Part shown: in pieces, positions 22,850 through 33,486 of the stretch
Position numbering within the stretch: position 1 is the first letter of the stretch
How the letters are laid out: each line of letters starts with the position of its first letter
Assembly (NCBI GenBank): GCA_963556195.1
Contig: OY744537.1
Coordinates: 16,764,274-16,828,273, forward strand
Length of the DNA: 64,000 bases
Reading direction: 5' to 3'
DNA from: Sepiola atlantica
Taxonomy: Eukaryota; Mollusca; Cephalopoda; Sepiida; Sepiolidae
Notes under the pieces: generated by a model
The model's database searches: none
Seen by the model: only the letters and a program-made list of their open reading frames with translations
What the model was told of the DNA's origin: nothing
Translations under genes and position numbers: made by a program

Positions 22850-23042
22850 CGTTTAAGTGTAGTATCTGTTCTAATACTATACCTTATTTTTTCTGTCCTC
22901 GGTCAGTGAAAGAGTAATCCTTCAGACTGAGGCAATTTTAATTTTTGTCCTAATCAAGAGTACCCCTTTTTGCCGGAGTTCGATTTTCCCCATGTTAAAA
23001 ACCGACCTTGTATCTAACTCTGCCCTCATGGGCAAGTAAATA
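22850..23042 (+). mobile_element. U2-snRNA-derived SINE, body type 1
   Basis: It begins AAGTGTAGTATCTGTTCTAA, identical in register to U2 snRNA around its branch-site-recognition GTAGTA. It then leaves U2 and continues into a body with CCTCGGTCAGTGAAAG, AATCCTTCAGACTGAGGCAA, TTTTTGTCC and AACTCTGCCCTCATGGGCAA. The body is shared with 29595-29760 and 25180-25315. The first ~20 nt of U2 are lost here. Confidence 0.8.
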
Positions 23043-23289
23043 TTATATTTGTTTTTTTTTTATGTGGAAAGCTTTCTTACATTTTTAAAAAGTTTGCTCA
23101 AAAATAAATTCAATAAACCTTTTAAATAAAATACCCATGTTTTAGTTAAGTAAAACTCCTGTAGCAGTGTGAACAGTAGCTTCACTAAGCTGTTGACATT
23201 TGTTACACGTCTTAGAACAGGTGCTAAGATCCACTCTGACAATTAAATGTAATAATAAATAAGTAAACTGTTAACTATTCTGCACTTTT

Positions 23290-23655
23290 ACCAAGTGGGT
23301 AAATACTTATTTTAAAATATGGGAGGAGGGGGGGGGGGGGCTAGCCCCTAGTAAAAACTAGAGCCAAAAACCTCCCATCCCCCCAAAAAAAATACTGTAA
23401 ACAAAAAGCAACAAAATAAATTTTTAAATAAATTTTTTAAATATATTTATTTTAAAATGGGGGGGGGGGTTAGCTCCTATATAAAACTAGGAGTGAGAGA
23501 CCGCCCCCCCCCCCAAAAAAAGAACAACACAAAAAAGTCGATTTTATTTACTTCAAAAGTGAGTAAATACTGATTTTAAAATATTGGGGCAGAGGTGGGG
23601 CATAGCCCATATTAAAAACTAAAGGGGAAGGAGCCTAGCCTGCCCCCTAACTTGC
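23290..23655. repeat. Three degenerate tandem units with paired G- and C-runs
   Basis: The phrase TTTTAAAATA(T) followed by G-rich sequence, TAGC(C/T)CC(T/A)..TAAAAACTA and a C-rich block recurs at about 23310, 23450 and 23575 (spacing roughly 130-140 bp). In units 1 and 2 a run of nine or more G faces a C-run 35-50 nt later, so each can fold into a G:C clamp hairpin. Unit 3 has weaker runs. Confidence 0.6.
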
Positions 23656-24419
23656 GCCTCCTAATTTTCCTTTACCAAACTGTTCTTGTTTTGTGCCATT
23701 TTACAGAGGACCAAGATCAATATCATATCACCATTAAAATTTTACTCAAAAAATTGTTTATATAGAGCTTTGTTTTAAATTGTACCCCAAGGCAGAAAGA
23801 CATAAGCATCATATTTTTTGCTTATGATAGATTCAGTAGAAACATTTCTTTTAATAAAAAAGAAGATTTTGTATTGCTTGCATTTTTACTGACATCCTCA
23901 GTTCGGTTATTCTATAAATAGATAAAAAATATAAATAGAGAGGGGGGGGGGCAATAGATTATCTCTGCAGGATGCATTTTACTGAGACATCTAGTCTAGA
24001 CATTAAATGCAACGATTTTTTTACAGTATTAGATAAGTTGGTCTTTTAATTAGTTTACAAAACATCTCCTGTATTATAATTTCAATACATATATCATTTA
24101 TCTCTCTTGTGTGCTTTTTCCAATACATTTTCTTAAATAATTCACTTCATTTTGCCACCAAATCCCTTCAATTCCAAGTAACAAACTATGACAACACCCA
24201 AAGAAGCCTAATATAAATCATAATTCCTCATCTCAGAAATTTAGAACAAAATGTAGATATGACTCATGTTTAGTTTGACAATAAAGGGCAGATTAATTCT
24301 TAAATGTGCTTTCAAAATTTGAAATAAAGAAAACAAAAAAGTAATAAAAATCAGTTTTTAAATAAACATTAACAGTAGAAATCTTAATCTGTAAATATTC
24401 AATACATTGCATGGACGGC

Positions 24420-24490
24420 GGCACGGGGGGGGGGGGGGGGGGGATTAATCTCCCACCCCCCCCCCACCCCCCCCCACCCCCCCACCCCAC
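24420..24490. repeat. 19-nt G-run facing a C-rich block
   Basis: About 19 consecutive G (24425-24443) are followed after ATTAATCTCCCA by 40 nt that are almost all C. This can form a very stable G:C hairpin, or a G-quadruplex/i-motif pair. The neighbouring 23.6-25.1 kb is otherwise unremarkable. Confidence 0.9.
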
Positions 24491-25179
24491 TTTTTAGGAG
24501 AGAACCCCAACTTTTATAACTGTCCTACCGGTCCTGCATTGTCTGTCTTGCACACAAAAAAAAGTTATGAGTAAAAGCTTGTCGTTGCTTAATCAATCAA
24601 ATAGACTATTTTGAAAGTCTTGGGAAGTTAAGGACACCAGAGTTATTTTGCTTATTAGTAGTATTGGCTCAATATATTCAGAGTTATATCCCTTGAACCG
24701 TATTCAAGTTATCTCCCCTGAGTTATACTGGCAACAACAAAATGAACTCTCTAATTCTATGAACCAAAAACATATCTAAATTCGTCCATGTGCAAAATTA
24801 GAACTGGATATTGTCTTTTTCTAGCTTTGGCTTGAAGCTAATTGGTCATGTTCTGGGCTTAGCTCTAAATTTGTACATGGTTTTACACCGTTGGTGCCAT
24901 GTCATCAGATCTAGCTTCTGATTAGCTTATAAAACGTTCTAACACATACATGTTGTATATGTAGATTTTATTTTGACTACACTCAATTAAGTCTAATACA
25001 CTCCAGGAAGACTAAGATCAAAGTGTAGTATGCTGAAAGTGCTTGGATGAATGGGTTAAATAAAATATATCTAATTAACAGTAGGATAGACTAGAGATGA
25101 TCCCCCCTACTCCCACACTTTTGATGGCCTTGTGTCTAATTTGTAAAAATTCCTTTCTTTGCAAATAAATAATTCAAGT

Positions 25180-25315
25180 GTTCTCTCTTCAGTCAGAGTA
25201 GGTGAAATACTTTTGTCTCAATTCAGTGTCCTTTTGAGGGAACTGGATTTCTCCCCAGATTAAAAAGCAGGATCTATGTCGAACTTTGCCCTCAAATGGA
25301 GGCAAGTAGGGAGGA
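25180..25315 (+). mobile_element. U2-SINE body, degraded
   Basis: AGTCAGAGTAGGTGAAATAC, TTTGTCTCAATTCAG, GATTTCTCCCCAGATTAAAA, AGGATCTATGTCGAACTTTG and CCCTCAAATGGAGGCAAGTA align in order with the body at 22900-23042. The U2 head is missing. Confidence 0.6.
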
Positions 25316-25639
25316 ACAATTATGCATATAATAATCAGAGAAACAAAAACACTTGGATCTTAATTACTTGACTTGGAAACTAAATTATGTTTTAGTTATA
25401 TTTAAACTAAAAACAATTGGGGGGGGGGGGGCATTAATCTTTATTTCTTATATGAAGAATAGCTGTACTTCTTGCCATTACAACCCACCACTAAAAATGT
25501 TTAAATAAAATTATAATGTTGTTATACATATTTGTTGTAGTGACAACAATTATTCCAAGTTTGAGTGAAAACAAAAGTAGATTTTTATCATTCATTCTTT
25601 TATTTCTTTTTAACGATTTTCAAATTTCTTAACTTCTGA

Positions 25640-25830
25640 CGCTCATAAGGCACAGACCTTACGGGTCAATTGTTCAGCACTTTAACAATCAAAGTGTAGT
25701 ATCCGTTCCTGCCTGATTCATTCTGGCATGGGTCTGGCTTCCTGAAGGTATGGCCTTTGGTTCATAATGATGGTTCAGGTCGGTTCTTATCCCAGAAAAG
25801 GGGATTGGTTTATCTCCGGTCAGATCATAA
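25640..25830 (+). mobile_element. U2-like SINE with different body (type 2)
   Basis: ATCAAAGTGTAGTATCCGTT (25687-25706) is the U2 segment. Upstream it is joined to AAGGCACAGACCTTACGGGT, and the same upstream block is present at 31550-31590 (minus). Downstream the body has ATTCTGGCATGGGTCTGG and GATGGTTCAGGTCGGTTCTT. Two independent copies share this non-U2 upstream block, so it is part of the element. Confidence 0.7.
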
Positions 25831-26000
25831 CACATTTTTCACCTGTCCAGAGTGCCGCCAATATGGAGGAGTTGCAGCACAAACGTTGAACTGACTGCAT
25901 TTCTAACCTTGCAGTGAGAAGTGGCTAAACAACCTCATAAGATACAGACTAAACTGCCATATGATCTGAACAGAAGGCAAAGACGAATTTAGGGTTGAGG

Positions 26001-26478
26001 CATGGCCATCCCTACTACAGGCCAGGCAATCGTGCAACTGGGGTCTTTTACTGGGGGCCATGTGAATTTTCTTAAATATTCGATATAGAAGTTGCAAACA
26101 AAGGTAAAATTCCTCTGTGAGATTAGTTTGATGTTTTTATGTGTTTTACATACCAAATAATAAGAACCACAATGAGCTAATTGATAAATTTGACAATTGA
26201 CAAATTCCTATAAATGAAGAGACAGGTAATTTTGAATAAACAAAGGCAAATGCATATTTCGATGAAGAATTTTTATTTCAATGTTGGATTTTTTTTTAGA
26301 GATGTTGTACTTATATCAAAAGATCATTACTTGTATATTGTGGTTAAAAAGAAAAAAAGGATCCGCACCAGTTGATATAGTTTGCAACTTCTATATCGAA
26401 TATTTAAGAAAATTCACATGGCCCCCAGTAAAAGACCCCAGTTGCACGATTGCCTGGCCTGTAGTAGGGATGGCCATG
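26001..26478. mobile_element. hAT-like MITE with perfect 8-bp target duplication
   Basis: Inverted arms of about 98 bp (26001-26098 and 26380-26478) start CATGGCCATCCCTACTACAG and are nearly identical. The octamer GGTTGAGG lies directly outside both ends (25993-26000 and 26479-26486), a clean 8-bp target duplication. The centre (26100-26380) is AT-rich with no transposase. TIR ends starting CA plus an 8-bp duplication point to the hAT superfamily; the assignment is an inference. Confidence 0.9.
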
Positions 26479-27064
26479 GGTTGAGGTTAATGAAAGCCAT
26501 GTTTTTGTCCTCTTCACTGTCAAGTAAATTCCAGAATAATGAGTAGTGGTAACAGAGTTGTCTTCTCTTGCCAAATTATCGTCAAAATGGCTACCATTGA
26601 ACTCGTATCCAAAAGTTAATATTTGGAAATCTTAAATTAAAAAAAACCTATTTGTACGAAGAATAAATATATACATAATAAGTGATGTTTTTGGTGTGCT
26701 CCAAATAACATGTATTGTTTACAGGAAAATTTTTAAAAAAAGAAAAGTTTACCAATAACTTTATGCTACTATTTACCAAAAACACCTAAAATTAAATCAG
26801 AGATTTAGTTTTAATTTCAGTTTTTAAATGTTTATATTGTCAAAACCGAGTAATATAGTCGATAAATTTATCAGTTTTGAAAATATAAACATCATAAAAC
26901 TTAAATGAAAAATTAGTTTAAGTTTTTTGAAGGTGCACTGTTAGATTATATAGGATTATTAAAAAAAAAAAATACAGATGACATTTTTTTGATAAAATAT
27001 ACACTTTGTTATAATTACACATCCATAACTATGTTGTGTAGAATTCTTCAGAAAGGCTTGCTAA

Positions 27065-27460
27065 AAACTATTATTCTAAACTAGCGGGACTTGTGTCCAG
27101 GCGTTACCCAGAAAATTGAGGAAACCAAGAATCGTAACTCCCAGAAATTAATTGACTGGATAAATCCTGAAAGACTCTTTTCAACCAAAATGTTAAGCTT
27201 TTATTCACCATGTAAAAAATATCCGTAAATAAAACCGTCTTATATTAAAATCAAAACACTCATTGAATTAGAAAACAACAAAAACGAATAGTTAATTAAT
27301 GAGATGTCCTTTTGCAAAGCAATATGAAAATTAGTTACATTTACCAGGCCAATTGTATAGATATATGATCACTATACCAGAAAGTCATTGTTCTTCTAAT
27401 GTGAATCTGAACTTGTCGTTTAAATCTCACTGCTAGTGGCCCAACTTAATGCACTAACCA
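27065..27460 (+). repeat. Dispersed repeat with CTAGCGGGAC head
   Basis: It starts CTAGCGGGACTTGTGTCCAG and GCGTTACCCAG, then runs into the body shared, inverted, with 4690-5060. Flanks differ, so these are independent insertions of one family. Confidence 0.65.
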
Positions 27461-27469
27461 ACTGATAAT

Positions 27470-28240
27470 TAATAACAAAATAACTTCTTTTTGGACAGAT
27501 AGGATAAAAAAAAGTTGAATGCTACAAACAAAACTGGTTGGGTGCAGCGATGGGAGATGAAGGGGGAGGGGACCAAAGAATGGAATTGGTCAGTTTTGAA
27601 GTTGGAGAAAAGTAATTAAATAAATTCAACTTTAGAAGATAAAGTTTGTTTCTTCTTAGATATGACTTTAAATCATATAAATTATGTATGAGAAGATTAA
27701 AAAGAAAACAACTTGAAGGAGTTCGTTTGTTTTTTTTTTGTTGCTTTTTTTTTCTTTTTTCCCCACTTCCAATTAATTCGGTTTTGCAACATCAAAGGGC
27801 CGAATAAATAAACTAAATTAATTGCTCAAAATGTTATTTCTTTCAAGCAGTAAACTAAATGAATCACTCCCTGCCCATGGATATCCCCCACACAACAAGT
27901 AGATGAGAGAAAGGTTGAAGAAATTAAAAATCTCAATAAACAACCAAAGATAAATAAACTAAAAACAATCAGTGATGCTTGTATGTGTCATGACGAAATA
28001 AAGAAAAATACACTTTAAAAAAAAAAATGTTTTGATGACGATAAAATTGAAATTAAATATAAGTTTAGAAAAAGAAATGTGGAAATGATATTACACAAAC
28101 GATTTCTCCTTAGGCTTGATCCTCATTTCTAACTATATGGGGGAAAAAGTTTGCTTTAAAGTTAGTAATAGCTAGAAAAGAGGAAATGACTTTTCTTTGA
28201 AGATATGACTGAATAAATAAGCATTAAAAAAAAAAAATTA
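27470..28240. other. AT-rich stretch, nothing recognised
   Basis: T-runs at 27729-27760 only. Confidence 0.45.
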
Positions 28241-28246
28241 TATAGA

Positions 28247-28548
28247 TTGAAAGAGAGAGAGAGGGGGGGCAGAGAGAGAGAGAGAGGGCCAGGCGAGAGA
28301 GAGAGAGAGAGAGTGTCAGAGAGAGAGAGACAGAGAGATAGGGTCAGAGAGAGAGAGAGAGTGTCAGAGAGAGAGAGAGAGAGAGTGTCAGAGAGAGAGA
28401 GAGAGAGTGTCAGAGAGAGAGAGAGAGAGAGAGTGTCAGAGAGAGAGTATCAGAGAGAGAGAGAGAGAGAGTGTGTGTGTCAGAGAGAGAGAGAGAGTGT
28501 CAGAGAGAGAATCACAGAGAGCCAGAGGGAGAGAGAGAGAGGGGGGGT
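28247..28548. repeat. GA tract with recurring GTGTCA interruptions
   Basis: GA runs are broken at fairly regular intervals by GTGTCAGAGAGAGA, giving units of about 20-34 bp. The Arg/Glu/Ser-rich open frame over it is repeat translation. Smaller GA and G-runs follow at 28620 and 28828-28850. Confidence 0.95.
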
Positions 28549-29594
28549 TAAAGGGTGAAATTAATATAAGATGTTGATTCGAAAATATCAGTTTGCTAAC
28601 TTAAACTACAAGGAAAGACGGGGGGGGGGAGCAATTGAAGAAGGCAAAATGCTTGGTGGAGCTGGGTGGGGTGGAGGGCATAGTAAGTATCAAAGGCAAA
28701 TAGCGGCAAGGGATGAAAGATCAAATAAAAATAAATAAAAAAGAAATGAAGGAAAAGTTGGGTAAAGAAAAAAGTAGAAAAATAAGCAGGGGAAAAGAGA
28801 TTCAAATGGAGGAAGTCAAGTAGTGTGTGAGAGAGAGAGAGAGAGAGAGAGAAGCTAGTTAAAAGAGACCGCTGTATCAAAAATAAACAGTATCAGTTCG
28901 GCAGACATTCAGCCCCCCCCCCCCTCTCTCTTTAGTACAGGGAAGGGATGGTAATGGATCAGCGAAGAAATGGGTGTTACTGTTTTGAGACAGAGAGCAG
29001 TTAAAGGTAGCACGGGCACAGTTAACTCATAAGCTACACAGCCCATTGAGTTTGTCCATTAGCTGTGAATGTGACCTCCAGCTAGCCCCTATTAAAAGAA
29101 AAAGCCTATCAAACTTCCTTATCACTGAATAGGATTTTTTTTTTTTATTACAGGACCTACTCAGATCTTTGCAGTTGAAAATGAGTTATGGGTGACTTCT
29201 GGGGGTTGGCCTGTAAACCTCAAGCCGATATATTCTCAACTTTAAAGTCCAGGGAAAACATCAACAAAGTAGCTGTTGCCGGCAGGACGACGACAGCGAC
29301 CCGGCCAGTATCTGGTCAAACAAAACAATTGAAGTTAGTTTGTTAACGCCGCCCCCCCCCACCCCCACCCAACTTCTGTTACTATCCTATCCTTCCTTAG
29401 TTTAAGTGCTAACAAACTACAAAGTCATTTACAAGTTTTATTAAAAATGCTTCAAAGTAATAAAGAACATTTGTACAAAACGGCGGTCATGGAATAAAAA
29501 GAAACAAAAAAAGGGTTTGATTCCCGGGAGGGGGGGGGGACATGTATAAATGAAACTCAAGAAAGAAAGAATCAAATTGAAAGCTTAAAAACCC

Positions 29595-29760
29595 CTTGGC
29601 CTTTTTGGCTAGGAGCAAAGTTTTCCTGTACTCGGTCAGGGAAGGAGAAATCCTTCTAGACTGAGGCAACTGTTCCTTTTTGTCCCAATTCAGAAAGTCT
29701 CTCTTTGGGAGGCTTGGGAAAGCTAGATTCCCCAAGTTAAAAAAAAAACAAAACAAAAAA
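29595..29760 (+). mobile_element. U2-snRNA-derived SINE with 5'-most U2 head, body type 1
   Basis: CTTGGCCTTTTTGGCTAGGA followed by GCAAAG (29595-29620) keeps the 5' end of U2 snRNA, including GGCCTTTTGGCTAAGAT-like sequence. The GTAGTA segment is lost and the text passes straight into CTCGGTCAGGGAAGGAG, CCTTCTAGACTGAGGCAA and TTTTTGTCCCAATTCAG. It has the same body as 22850-23042. Confidence 0.75.
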
Positions 29761-29764
29761 ACAC

Positions 29765-30350
29765 CCAGTCTTTTGTGAGAAATAAGTGTAAATATCAAAT
29801 TGAATTGAATAAATGGATAATTACTGAGAAGGAGTCTTAAAAAAATAAATAGTATTGTAATGAATAATTACGAGTAACTTTCCTTACTCTGACTTATCTC
29901 CCCTTTGGAGAACTCTCCTGCTTCTACTAACCACTATAAATAGTAGCACTAATACTGTACCGACATTGTGTGCTGAATAAAGCTTTCCCAAGTTACGTCT
30001 GTTCTCGTTAGTCATTACAAGTATCTTTGTTGCTTTGGGTGTTTTGTTTGTGTTTAGACATTAGAAATAAAATATCTGCTAATGAATGATAATAATCAAC
30101 AAAAATACTAAGGCATTCCATTCTTAGAGATATTTTAAACACACTATTATTGTAAATAGTCCCCCCCCCCCAATTAGAACTTCTATAAAATTTCCGGCAA
30201 TAGTGTATTATAGTTAACAAAGCAAAAACGGAGGGGAAAAATATACAACAAATAACTATTACAAAAAGCAAGAAAATTTATTTTTCTACCTACCTGCATA
30301 AGTTTCAAGTGTGAATATTGATTGTAAGATTTATTATCTATGAATTTGTT
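29765..30350. other. AT-rich stretch, nothing recognised
   Basis: C-run at 30162-30171. A donor-like TATGCAG/GTAGGT on the minus strand at 30288-30294 has no open exon behind it. Confidence 0.45.
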
Positions 30351-30352
30351 AC

Positions 30353-30632
30353 TGTTTTAATCCATCGTTAGAGTCATCTTCCAAAATGGCGGTCGATTTT
30401 TTTGAGAATCGGTTGCTAAGTTCAGGCTTATAATTAAAAAAAAAAAAAAAAGAAGCTTACCCATATCTGACTGGCAACCACCCCCGGACTTGGGTTTACG
30501 GTGTGTTCCACTAACCCTTTTTTTGTTGTTTTTTTTTTTTTTTACTATATTTTAAGCTCGAGATTAGCGACCACCTCGCCAAACAATCGACCGCAATCTT
30601 GGAAGATGACTCTAATGATAGATGTTAACACT
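30353..30632. mobile_element. TIR element, ~280 bp with ~45-bp ends
   Basis: Left TGTTTTAATCCATCGTTAGA then GTCATCTTCCAAAATGGCGG; right end carries the same in inverted order (TTGGAAGATGACTCTAATGA). Identity is about 85-90% over 45 bp. The centre has an A-run and a T-run that can also pair. No clear target duplication was read. Confidence 0.8.
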
Positions 30633-30950
30633 TTTCGACAAATTTCCTTTTAACTAATTCAAGAATAAAGTCTATTCATGTTGTATTATTGAAAAGGGTT
30701 ACAATATACAACTCAAGGAAGGAACAGCGAACAGGATAATAGAATGAAGAAAGGTTTATTGTAATAGGGAGTACAATGAATGGGTAGACAGATTAGTAAG
30801 AGAAGATAGCAGTGAATGCTGTGCTCACTATGTATAGTTCTATGTATTAGTAGGTCTACATAGGAAAGAGTGTGTGTAGAATATTCTATTACACAAATGG
30901 ATTGCTGATGTCCACACAAATGGTTAATGATTATTTACTCTCTTCCCACT

Positions 30951-31282
30951 CCTTTTGGCTAAGATCAAAGTGTAGTATCTGTTCCGATGGATACTACACC
31001 CTATAGACCGGTGTTGTCTTGGCCTTCGGGCACGATTCCGCCGGTCTATGGGTCTGTCCTGTGCAGTTCTAGGAGGTTCACCCTCCCAGGCTTTGCCTCC
31101 CCTCTTTGGGGAGGAGTAAGTTTATAGCTTACTGCCTGAGGAGCCCCTACCGGGGAATGCCGACGGGGCTGCCCAGGCAATTTTTAAACCCCACTTTCCC
31201 GACCCGACTTTGGGTCCCATCTTACTTGTGGGAGTAAGATAAAAACTGGCCTTGTGCCTAACTCCTGGAGAGGAGTAAATCA
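30951..31282 (+). mobile_element. Full-length U2-snRNA-derived SINE, body type 3
   Basis: 30951-30984 reads CCTTTTGGCTAAGATCAAAG then TGTAGTATCTGTTC. This matches about 34 nt of the U2 snRNA 5' region with one extra A. Past that point U2 homology stops and a ~300-bp body follows: GGTCTGTCCTGTGCAGTTCT, CCAGGCTTTGCCTCCC, GCCCCTACCGGGGAATGCC, GGGCTGCCCAGGCAATTTTT and CTGGCCTTGTGCCTAACTCC. Copies of the body occur at 50910-51260 (minus) and 59719-59960 (plus). U2 itself is pol II transcribed, so how such a SINE is expressed is not obvious from sequence. Confidence 0.85.
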
Positions 31283-31339
31283 ATACTCTCTTCCCACTGT
31301 AGCAAGATTAAACATGAAGTCAGTTTAATGTGGATGGAA

Positions 31340-31595
31340 AAATCAGCTCTTAAATATGGGGGGAGGAGCTCTAGATGTGTGCAGAATTTGCCATGATTGG
31401 ACCTGTCAGCATTCTCAGGTATTGTGTCTCAGCCCCTCAAAGAAGGGGGAGGATGATCTCTTAGGACCGAACAGAACCATCATCCCAGACCCCTGTGCCA
31501 GAATGGGTCAGACAGCAACAGCTACTACACTTTGATCATTATAAGTGCTCAGAAACTGGCCCGCGGGGCACAAAATTGACTGATTGACAAATGGT
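31340..31595 (-). mobile_element. U2-like SINE, body type 2, facing the previous copy
   Basis: On the minus strand GATCAAAGTGTAGTAGCTGT is the U2 segment. It is preceded by TTTTGTGCCCCGCGGGCCAG, the upstream block shared with 25640-25690, and followed by ATTCTGGCACAGGGGTCTGG and GATGGTTCTGTTCGGTCCTA. It lies 60 bp from the type-3 copy in tail-to-tail orientation. Confidence 0.7.
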
Positions 31596-31599
31596 ACAA

Positions 31600-32515
31600 T
31601 ACCTGAATTGTACATTTTCTGGAAAAATGATACACAAGAAACGCATCAAGTAATAGTAATTTCATTTTCAGTAAATATTTCAAACATGAGTACAAATGCT
31701 TATTTTTACTCAAAAATAAGTTGTTTCTTTATCGTAGGTAATGGTTAGAATGTAGTGAATGAAAAAAAGTGAGCAAGTTAATTTACAAAATTAAAAACAA
31801 AAATTCACACCTTCAATTTCAGTGTCTGACTCATTCTTTATCTTTTTTTCTGAGGAGGGGGGGGGGGGTCTGGTGCTAACATACTTATAAGTCAACTTGC
31901 ATTCTGTTGTTGTTTTGTAAATTATCTTTGAAAATTAAAAGAAAAGATACTTTAGTACTTGTAAGGAATATGCACCCAGTGCATTTCAATTCTTATAGAG
32001 TCAGTTCAGAGTATTGACAGACACATCTTTCAAATCGTAAACTGCTTTGTGCATTTACAGGACTGACCCAGGATTCTCCATCAATATTTGGGATTGACTA
32101 TATAAGTACTGAAATCCTCTGGGTGCCCATTCCTTAGAAGTACCCAAAATTTTCTAAATAGAACAGATTACTCAGTTATTCTGAGACATGTGTTGCTTTG
32201 TAATAAATAGTTGTTTGTGTTTTGATTAAATCGACCTTGTCAATTGAAACAGACTCTTGTTTTCAATAAATAAATACTTTATTTATAAGTCGTTTGGGAT
32301 TGATTTTTTTTTTAATAGAAAACATTTGGGATGAAGTTAATTTGAAAATGCATGTTTTTCTTTCTTTTTTACGTCACTGTCAATTATGCTTGCATGCTAA
32401 AGCGGTTCCTTTCAGCTGTTAGTATAATTGGGGTGCTGAAAATACACTTGGTCTAAATGTTCAAAAGCGAGAGAAGCAAGGTAAGTGAAGAAACCTGTAT
32501 TAATAAAAAGAACTA
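31600..32515. other. Non-coding stretch, nothing recognised
   Basis: G-run at 31857-31868. A plus-strand AG...GTAAGT bracket at 32416-32482 has stops in all three frames. Confidence 0.45.
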
Positions 32516-32519
32516 ATAA

Positions 32520-32640
32520 GTACTCATGATTTTCAATCCTCTCATAATATTCTTCATCATTCAACCGGCAATTAATACATCTTATTAATCTTTAGTGGCT
32601 TTTGGCCTTTATAAGTGGGGATCCATTAGTAAAAAAGAAA
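32520..32640 (+). mobile_element. LINE 3' tail fragment
   Basis: TTTTCAATCCTCTCATAATA, TCAACCGGCAATTAATACAT and AGTGGCTTTTGGCCTTTATA match the 3' non-coding tail of the LINE copy at 62755-63060. No coding part remains. It abuts the left end of the 674-bp palindrome. Confidence 0.65.
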
Positions 32641-32660
32641 TATATTATATATATATATAT

Positions 32661-33334
32661 ATATTATAATATAAAATGAAGTAATAAAATAAGGTGTCAA
32701 TCAAATTTTATTAGAATTCAAAGTTCATGCAAAGCATCCTTAAGTCCTTAGCTCATGAGTTTTCAAAGATAATTCTTCTCTTCAGAGGACCATTACTGCA
32801 GTTATACTACTACAGGCAATAAAATTACGCTTTGAAAATATATAAAATTATATACACAAATATATAAAAATACATAACATCAAACATATCAATCCAAAAA
32901 CATACTTTTGTTGAATCCATACAGTCCATCCAGGTCATACAAGTTGAGAAGCATAGAAGCGACTGGATAACTTTGCCGGCCCCTTCAATTTCACATATTT
33001 GGACTGCTATTTGTATCTTGGAGTAATGTCCTTCCTGATTATGCTTCTCAACTTGTATGACCTGGATGGACTGTATGGATTCAACAAAAGTATGTTTTTG
33101 GATTGATATGTTTGATGTTATGTATTTTTATATATTTGTGTATATAATTTTATATATTTTCAAAGCGTAATTTTATTGCCTGTAGTAGTATAACTGCAGT
33201 AATGGTCCTCTGAAGAGAAGAATTATCTTTGAAAACTCATGAGCTAAGGACTTAAGGATGCTTTGCATGAACTTTGAATTCTAATAAAATTTGATTGACA
33301 CCTTATTTTATTACTTCATTTTATATTATAATAT
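32661..33334. mobile_element. 674-bp near-perfect palindrome (294-bp arms, 86-nt loop)
   Basis: Left arm 32661-32954 and right arm 33041-33334 are equal in length and reverse complementary everywhere I compared them: TTGAATCCATACAGTCCATC/GATGGACTGTATGGATTCAA, GCATCCTTAAGTCCTTAGC and its complement, and so on to the outer TTATAATATAAAATGAAG. The 86-nt loop contains CTTTGCCGGCCCCTTCAATT. There is no open reading frame. A TA run touches the left end. It lies in the intron just 3' of the CACHD1-like exon at 33487-33593. It is a fold-back element, or an arm duplicated by template switching; an assembly fold-back is possible. Confidence 0.92.
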
Positions 33335-33431
33335 TAATGCTCTATCCAGTATATTGAGCTTCAGTTTTTTTATCCGGATGTTTCACTAATTATAAGATAT
33401 TAGTTGACGCTTATATCTTTTGTTGGATTGC

Positions 33432-33475
<44 letters not shown>

Positions 33476-33486
33476 TATAAACTTAC

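Noticed and set aside
28247..28558. Arg/Glu-rich 103-codon plus frame
   Set aside because: Translation of GA repeats with GTGTCA interruptions.
30288..30345. Minus-strand TATGCAG/GTAGGT donor that could have been another CACHD1 exon
   Set aside because: Only about 14 codons are open, no acceptor is found at the right place, and the residues do not fit the expected next segment.
32416..32482. Plus-strand segment bracketed by TTTCAG and GTAAGT
   Set aside because: Stops occur in all three frames, and no neighbouring exon fits; at best a non-coding exon.
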